A program made the translations under genes and the position numbers. The notes below the pieces were generated by a model. The model was not told the origin of the DNA. It was given only the letters and a program-made list of their open reading frames with translations, and did not search any database. Below are positions 57,331-64,000 of a stretch of 64,000 nt of DNA, piece after piece. Where the stretch lies: positions 9,880,747 to 9,944,746 of the forward strand of contig JAPTYO010000011.1 of assembly GCA_036873135.1 (NCBI GenBank), given 5' to 3'. This DNA is from Clarkia xantiana subsp. parviflora. Its lineage: Eukaryota > Streptophyta > Magnoliopsida > Myrtales > Onagraceae. Within the stretch, counting starts at the first letter, position 1. Each line of letters opens with the position of its first letter.

Positions 57331-57985
57331 CAAGGATGTGAACGTACTAATCTATTCACATCCTTGCAAAAAGTCGGGGGATAAGCGGATCATTGGGAAT
57401 CCTCCCTCGCAAACAAATACAAGTGTCGGACGTACTAATCTATCCACACTTCGCCATATTACAAGGATGTGAACGTACTAATCTATTCACATCCTTGCAA
57501 AAAGTCGGGGGATAAACGGATCATTGGGAATCCTCCCTCGCAAACAAATGCAAGTGTCGGACGTACTAATCTATCCACATTTCGCCATCATACAAGGACG
57601 TGAACGTACTAATCTATTCACATCCTTGCAAAAAGTCGGGGGATAGGCGGATCATTGGGAATCCTCCCTCGCAAACAAATGCAAGTGTCGGACGTACTAA
57701 TCTATCCACACTTCGCCATATTACAAGGATGTGAACGTACTAATCTATTCACATCCTTGCAAAAAGTCGGGGGATAAACGGATCATTGGGAATCCTCCCT
57801 CGCAAACAAATGCAAGTGTCGGACGTACTAATCTATCCACACTTCGCCATCATACAAGGATGTGAACGTACTAATCTATTCACATCCTTGCAAAAAGTCG
57901 GGGGACAAGCGGATGATTAGGAATCTTCCCTCGCAAACAAAGACAAGGGTCGGACGTACTAATCTGTCCACACTTAGCCACAGCA
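57331..57985. repeat. 131-bp tandem array of G3 with constant-loop hairpins
   Basis: Five units starting at 57331, 57462, 57593, 57724 and 57855, a constant 131-bp period, with a degenerate sixth to about 58030. Each unit holds a GGATGTGAA / TTCACATCC stem and an AAGTGT-GGA / TCC-ACACTT stem, both around the same 12-nt loop CGTACTAATCTA. A third imperfect stem is GGGGGAT / ATCCTCC. It lies between the 3' ends of the sense and antisense genes. Confidence 0.9.
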
Positions 57986-58404
57986 TCAAATATGTGAACA
58001 TACTAGTCTGTTCACATCCTCATAAAGAAAGATAAGCACTTCAACGAGGATCATCCTCCTTACAAAGCCACAGACGACGGTATTACCAACTCATCCACAA
58101 CCGTCACCAACAGAGATGCAGTTTCCTAAGGAAAACCATCCGATCAAGAAAATCAACCATTCAATAGAGCAACACTCTTACAAAAAGAGAACAAGTCACT
58201 GAGACAACAATAAAGGAAGATGCAAAATAATACTTAGTATTATATATTTCTAACATCTCATGTCAGGCATATATATATAATATAGCAGGACTCAAAAGTA
58301 AAGACATCCAGCCAGCTTAAAAGTCGAGCCCAAAATGCAACCCGTCAAAATCTCACCCATGCAAGGGGAGCAACCATATGTACACATGGAAAAACAAAGA
58401 AAGA
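57986..58404. other. Degenerate repeat and 3' flank of the G3 antisense gene
   Basis: Holds the decayed sixth unit (stem around CATACTAGTCTG near 58000) and AT-rich sequence with TATATATATAATATA near 58270, which could hold the 3' end of the antisense transcript. No gene. Confidence 0.45.
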
Positions 58405-60735
58405 TCAACCTGACCCAACGTCAGGAGCACCAGAACCAAAGACATCAGTCATAAAAACATCTTGCGCTGGGCCTTTGAAAGCACCCCGGCGATCATCACC
58501 AACAGGGACGGACGCCTGTCCCGTCAAACCACTCGTTCCACCACTCGCTCGGATCCCCGCAATAGCCCCAAGGGCATAGCCAGCATATGGACCAGCACTC
58601 TGGAAAGGAAAATCGGGGGCAAAGGAGTGTACCCTCCTGAAGTAATCCACAGAGAAGGACTCCATGCGATCATCACGCGCCTTCTCGAGAAGCTTTGGAT
58701 AATCAGCTGTAGTAGGAAACTCAATCATTCCAAGCTGATCACCCAGGGCAACATGAGACTCTTTAGTCTCCCTCAGCGCCACAACATGTGCTTCCTCATC
58801 AACCTTCTCCTGACGTAGTAGGGCAAATAGCTCCGCTTCCAGCTGAGACGCATAATCCTGACTCCTCTTGAGATCAGCGGAAGCCTCGGAAGAAGCATCT
58901 GAATGCGCGCGCCTTCTCCCTCAACACAACAACGTCCTGAGACAAGTGCTCATGACGATCCTGCAGACCCCTCGTCTCCTCAACAAGCTCAACAACAAAA
59001 GAGGAAAGGTTGGTCATCACGGCATTCACCTACAACAACAACACAAACACATCATACACAAAGAAGTCAGACAAACATGATAGATCCAACATAAAAGGAA
59101 AACAACGTACAGGAGCAAAGCGCGCGAGTGACTCCTCAACACATTTCAACGCAGCCTCAGGATCTCGGGGGCACGTCTTGCGGTCAGCCGGCGAAACAGA
59201 CCGCTGAACCACACGCACACCAACAGCAGGCGTACTCAAGGAAACATCCTTGGGAAAACGGACAGCAGACTGAGAATACGGAACCCACTCACTCCCAGAC
59301 ACATCCCGATCAGGTCGGCAAATCAAATCAGACTTGCGAAGAGCCGGAGGAGTAGGGACAACTACACATCAATAGCAAACACATTAGGAGAAGGCAAACC
59401 ATACTAATACAACAAGAAGTCAACCACAGTTACCTGCCAAGGGAGGCACCTCCTCTGAACGCCCGCTCCCCGACCGGGGGACATGCATGGTCGAATCGGC
59501 ATACATAGGCCCTTTCCCTTTGTCGCAGGAAGGAGCAAGAGGCATGCCGTCAGATGTCAATCTCCTAGGATCGCTCGGGGAGCGGACGTCAGCATCATGC
59601 TCCCCGACAGGAACAACTCCCCCCGCCGGCGGAAAGTCCAAGCCTACAGAGACGACCACAAAGAGACCTTTAGCGTGTCAGCATGCGAAAAACCTCAACG
59701 AAACATTTAAAAGGCACAAGTCCCATACCCGGGCCAACAGGAAGAGTATCGTCTAGGCCGGGAACAATCTGAGAAGACCCGCCTGCAACTCCACCCTGTA
59801 AACAGGGGCGTCTGTTAAGAAACCAACCTACAAGAAAACAAGAGCAGATGTTACAAAACTTCAAAACATACCAACTCCTCCCCTGAAGGACGTACGTGAA
59901 TGCCCGCCGCGAGCAGCTCGGCGTCAGAAGCACGATAAAGGGGGCTGTACTCCCCCGCCCTATTCGCCGCATGGATCTTCTTCAAAGCGACCTTATCTCT
60001 ATCAGAGAACTCCTGAAATCGTGGAACGGGATCGGCATCCAATATGTGAGAAGTCGCCCAAGTCGTGCCTGCATCCTTTACAAAAAAGTACTGACACTTC
60101 CATTTATTCTGGGAAGTGTCCGACCGTTCGCAGAATCGCGCTTCAGTATTCCACCCCGCCCGGCGCAAACCAAGGGAAGAGAATCCCTTTTCGGTCATAT
60201 GAGGCCAACGTAAGCTGAAGGTGCACATCCCAGACTCATCTGCCTTACCCAGGCGGTAGAAGGCTCGAAACAACACTATTGAGTAATCCCAGGAATTCAG
60301 ATGAAATTGCACCCGAAAACACGTCCAAGCCCTAAACCCTGGTGGGGTAATAGAGACAGGGGAAATCCTATAATATCGACAAAGACGGACCAAATCCTGA
60401 CAGTAGGGAAACCGCAGTCCTTCTCGAAACTGTGAAAGGTAGACCGCCTCATACTCAGCTGGAGGAACGGTGGGCCGACCAAATTCAACTCCCTTCACAA
60501 CATCCCAAGGATACGAGACCTCTAGGCCGGGGCACCAGCCCCGGGTCGAGACGTAGAGGTCAAACTTGGAACGTGGAAGCTTGTTGGGAAAAAATATCTG
60601 AGTCTTCTCCAATATCACGCGGTCACCCGACGGTCCCAAGAGTACACCACTTTGAGACCCAGAATCGGAATCCATGGTGCTCTCGCCAACCTCACCCTCA
60701 AAGTTATCCGAAACAAAAGGATGAGACTTACTCAT
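58405..60735 (-). CDS. Antisense gene of G3: Transposase_28-like protein, multi-exon
   Basis: Starts ATGAGTAAGTCTC at 60735. Exon 1 (to about 59878) encodes the domain: FREGLRFPYCQDLVRLCRYY, PPGFRAWTCFRVQFHL, SIVLFRAFYRLG, CQYFFVKDAGTTWAT. It ends GGGGAGGAGTTG|GTATGT; TTTACAG at about 59802 is the acceptor that keeps the frame. A middle exon (about 59030-59326) reads DVSGSEWVPYSQSAV and ends TTTGCTCCT|GTACGT, the same junction as in G1 and G2. The coiled-coil exon starts near 59033 (TNLSSFVVEL). The last open part (58405-58782) ends SGAPDVGSG. Frame changes around 58790-58900 may be lesions or unseen introns. Function unknown. Confidence 0.65.
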
Positions 60736-62612
60736 TATGCGAAGAAGTGGAAACCGTTTCTTATCAAGAATACTCTAAGTATCAGAGTCGGGCGCCTGCA
60801 AGCCCGTCAACCAAGCCCTGCAAAAACCGTACACCAACTCAACCAAAAACCAAAGCAACACATCAACCACACTCATCAAAGTCCTTTGCAAGGACATTCA
60901 ACCCAACGGACCGACTGTCCGTATACAAACAGCTAGGGACCCTCCCGCTCGGGAGTCAAAAATCCTTACGCTCGTCAAAGGCCTAGGCCACCGACTAATC
61001 AAACTTTCATACATTTGTGCAATGTGTCACAGGTATTCAAGCGCTCTACAAAGCGACAAGTTCAAGAGCTAAAGAAATCAAAGGCATACAAAGTTGGTTA
61101 TAATTACCAAAATGCCATCCGACCACCTTTTGATCAAATTTCATCCTTAGAATGGCTCAAGGCTCCGGGGGCACATACAACCAGTTAAAATGCGCTCAAG
61201 CAAGCCCGTTACACGCCACAAAGGGACTTACCCCTCCCCGAACAACCCGAAGAACACTCGGGCCAACTAAGCCACTAACGAAGGCAAACTACCAAGCAAC
61301 CACCTAAGCTCCGGGGCATGGCTATCCACTCACAAACAATCAAGGGGGCTTTATCACAATAGGGGACATCATTTCAAGTCACCCGTATCAAGAGACAAGG
61401 GGTCGAGCTTTTCGCTCGGAAAACTCCGATTTCGTACCTCCGCGATTCCCCCTCGGTTGGTCGGAACCTAGGGACCTCTTCACAAAGGGAGTTCGCTATC
61501 CTTAACTCTATCTATCTACACCTAGAGCTTGGCCAAAAGCAAATTTTGAAAATCAAGCCAAAGCTTCACTCATGCATTTTATCAAACACCTACAAGGCAC
61601 CTTATTGAAATTCAAATGTGCAGCCCTATAGGTCTAATCAACTTCAAGAAAAGTGAGTGGAGGACGTTACCAATCGATGCTCGACAAAAAGGACTCGAAA
61701 CCGGATCGAATCGGGCTCAAAATCGGACCACAAAGGTTGCAGCCGCCCCCGCCACAGCCGCCGGACCTGCCGCTGTCACCGCCGCCTCGCCGCCGCTGCG
61801 CCGCCCTAACGTCGCCAGTGATGCCCCTGGTGGTGGCCGGCCGAAATGGTGTCTCTCTAACACCTTAGAATGAATTCCCAAAACCCCTACCTTAGCTCCC
61901 CCAAAACTCTCACCACAACCAATTCAAAAGTTGATAGTTTTATAAACTATCATGGAGGAGAGGGACTACACAACATGGTAAGTACCATACATCAAGGAGG
62001 TACATTCCTATCCACCCTTCATTGTTTTAAAATTGTTGATAGCTTGGGTTTTTAACTATCAAATGACTTGGACAAATTTAACTAAGTCATTTCAAATGTC
62101 CTCAACTTTTTGAAAACATTGAGATTTTGATTTTTCATACTAGGGCCGTTGTATGTGATTTTCCAAAACCCGGCCCTACATCATTCACCCAAAACCGTCG
62201 TCTCGCCGTCAAGACGGCCGTCTCGAACGACGAGTTCCCGGAAACTATCGCACTACATGAAAAACATTTTTCAAGACTTGCATGATTTATTTTGATGCAT
62301 TTAGTCATATCATGAACGTTCCGTATTTATTAGCTCATCGTACGAGCTCGAAAGATTCCATGCGCGCTCGCACCTTAATTCTCCAAACGATCACACTCAT
62401 CATATTACTCGTAGTCCGTTGTGCTACTAACCCCTCATGCAGTTACCAAGCGTGACCATCTCAAAAACTAAGGCAAGGAATTCGTCGGAGCCGCGCGCAT
62501 CCACCCTTGGTAGGTCAAAACTCAAGGTGAGCGGACGGCCCAAATCACGCATATACCCTATCTTATAATAGAGTTAAACAAAGGTCAAGCCGTTGTTTAA
62601 CTCGGGGGCAAG
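60736..62612 (-). promoter_or_regulatory. 5' region of the G3 antisense gene and polypurine tract
   Basis: No coding family is recognised. A GC-rich segment (61730-61850) with GGCCGGCC matches in position those of G1 and G2 and probably marks the non-coding first exon. A T-rich (on the minus strand) intron-like stretch separates it from the ATG. GTTTATAAAACTATC (minus, near 61935) is a possible TATA box. The final bases CTCGGGGGCAAG are the polypurine tract of the sense element. Confidence 0.4.
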
Positions 62613-63426
62613 TGATGGACATACGCGTGATTCGGGCTCGGTTTTAATTACTTGGACCTCATACACACACGGGACTCACCGCAAAGCCCAATTTCAAGCT
62701 AACCGGGGGAAACCGGGCAAGTTCGAACTTGCCCGACATCCCCGGGGGGCTTACCCGGAAAATTCCGGGTAAGCCTAAGCTTGCCCGGAATTCCGGGTAA
62801 GCCCCAGCTTACCCGGAATTCCGGGTAAGCTCCACACCCGGGGGGTGTCGCGCACACCCCCCATTTTACCTCGGACGCATACGGAGACCCGATTTTTAAA
62901 CTAACTCCTATGTGTTCGAGACCTATGTTTCAAAGGCGCGCGCGTCCCGCTCGGGACAGCCGTCTGAGACGCGCGTCAGAGTCCTTTTCCCAAAGCTCTC
63001 CCCTGCACCCCGGTTCACATTTCCACATTGAACCGGGTCAAAACCGGTTTACGGTCCAAGGTTGCCTATAAATAGCCACCTTGGGGGTAAACATTTTCAA
63101 TTCATTCCAAAATCACTTTGGGCAAGCTTGGGAAAAGCTCTGACCTCTCTCTAAAAACCCTCTCTTTCTCTCTCTAGAAATCTACTGATGTTGATCGTCG
63201 GAGTGAGCATGCCAAGCACCCCCCCCCCTCTCCACGGGAACTGCTTGGTAACGCTCCTTTGCAGGTGCCGACGTACGATCTGTTAGAGAGCCGGAAGGAT
63301 TTACCCTCATTCAGAAGACGAAGTTTAGGCCCGCGCACGACTTTAGAAGGCGGACTTAGCTCGCACCCAACCCGACGACCTCGACGAGTTATCCCGTGGA
63401 CAGCCCGCAATAACTTGGTCGAAACA
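62613..63426 (+). repeat. G3 3' LTR
   Basis: 814 bp, the partner of 52960-53742. The extra length is explained by one additional palindrome unit (about 62772-62805) and a longer C run (63220-63229). Otherwise the two LTRs look nearly identical. Confidence 0.92.
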
Positions 63427-64000
63427 TTTACTATTCCTTTCTCTTTAGTTTTTATTTGCTCACTCATCTTTTAATTCTATTCCCTCCTTACTCTAATCCT
63501 CGATTGGTTTCTATTGATTTAAGCATATTTTTAAAATATGAAAACTCGTAGAATATAATTGTAAAAAAAAAAAAAAAATTATTCTTGTAGAATAGTAATA
63601 CGTACACTAGGTTATATTTTTTATGATTATTTATATTTTCAGGCTCCGCTACTAACCACACTTTTAAAACGGTGCAAAAACTGCAGTTAACGGTTTCGCA
63701 CCAATACTACATGTATCTACTACACCAGGGTTAATTAAGATGACATTATATAATCCGGGTATACTCAAAATCAAGACTGCCTGGTTTGGGATGCGTCAAG
63801 CTACCCACCCATATGTTGTGCTATTAATCTAAATAGATATTATATATGTGGACTATTAGTTGAGGACGACATTCTTCAGCCACCAAACCTTTGTTTAGTC
63901 ACGACTCATCAATAATGGACACTACACTACCCAGTACGCCCACAGCACACATATATTATGTATTATATATACAAATACACAATGAGGCATATTATCGGGT
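63427..64000. other. Flank after G3, possibly Copia C leader
   Basis: Begins with the duplication TTTAC. T-rich DNA continues the sequence interrupted at 52959. An A run at 63562-63578 and AT-rich sequence follow. GGTGCAAAAACTGCAGTTAACGG near 63672 contains a small inverted CTGCAG/GTTAAC segment. No gene is seen before the window ends. Confidence 0.4.

Larger units (their letters stand above)
52960..63426 (+). mobile_element. G3: best-preserved non-autonomous Gypsy-like element
   Basis: LTRs 52960-53742 and 62613-63426, perfect duplication TTTAC (52955-52959 and 63427-63431). Primer site at 53743-53759 and polypurine tract CTCGGGGGCAAG at 62601-62612. Sense genes at 53781-56968, tandem array 57331-57985, antisense gene 58405-60735. 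No RT, RNase H or integrase exists anywhere in the 10.5 kb. LTRs almost identical apart from one extra palindrome unit, so it is young. Confidence 0.92.

Noticed and set aside
57331..57985. Regular spaced repeats that could be taken for a CRISPR array
   Set aside because: The whole 131-bp unit repeats, so there are no unique spacers. There are no cas genes, and the context is a plant LTR element.

Overview
The window is nuclear DNA of a flowering plant, most likely a eudicot. It carries an intronless DREB-type AP2/ERF gene, the first exon of a plant heat-shock factor, plant Copia and Ty3/Gypsy LTR retrotransposons, a plant non-LTR element and small MITEs, in an AT-rich background. Repeats make up more than four fifths of it. 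Nothing looks bacterial, organellar or viral. No species call is possible from what I can see.

Layout. 1-3.3 kb: a decayed MOR1/XMAP215-like gene fragment and an HSF first exon, both on the minus strand. 3.3-33.9 kb: a four-layer nest. A LINE (3303-33880) holds a solo LTR (4394-5748) and a Copia element (A, 6439-33377). Copia A holds a second Copia of the same family (B, 14418-32630; 5-bp duplication CCAAG). Copia B holds a non-autonomous Gypsy-like element (G1, 18330-28602; duplication CCATG). 33.9-39.8 kb: the only stretch with an intact-looking host gene, a DREB A-4-like transcription factor (36625-37263, minus), with three MITE or foldback elements around it. 39.8-64 kb: a third related Copia LTR (C, plus strand) is split by element G2 (40279-52599), which itself contains a TRIM-like mini LTR element (41418-43126). 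Just downstream, element G3 (52960-63426; duplication TTTAC) sits in what looks like the Copia C leader.

Main biological point. G1, G2 and G3 are diverged members of one group of LTR elements with an unusual shared plan and no reverse transcriptase, RNase H or integrase. The sense strand encodes Gag, a retropepsin-like DGGSS domain and then, where pol should begin, a second Gag-like module with its own C-x2-H-x4-H-x4-C knuckle. The opposite strand carries a multi-exon gene with a domain resembling the plant 'putative gypsy type transposon' family (Transposase_28-like) and a coiled-coil C-terminus. Between the two converging genes lies a tandem array whose units form short hairpins. The U3 part of each LTR holds a cluster of long perfect palindromes that differ in sequence but not in position. 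G3 is the best preserved, with one frameshift seen in Gag; G2 is the most decayed.

Limits: splice sites, domain names and TE lineages were read by eye. No alignment or database search was run.
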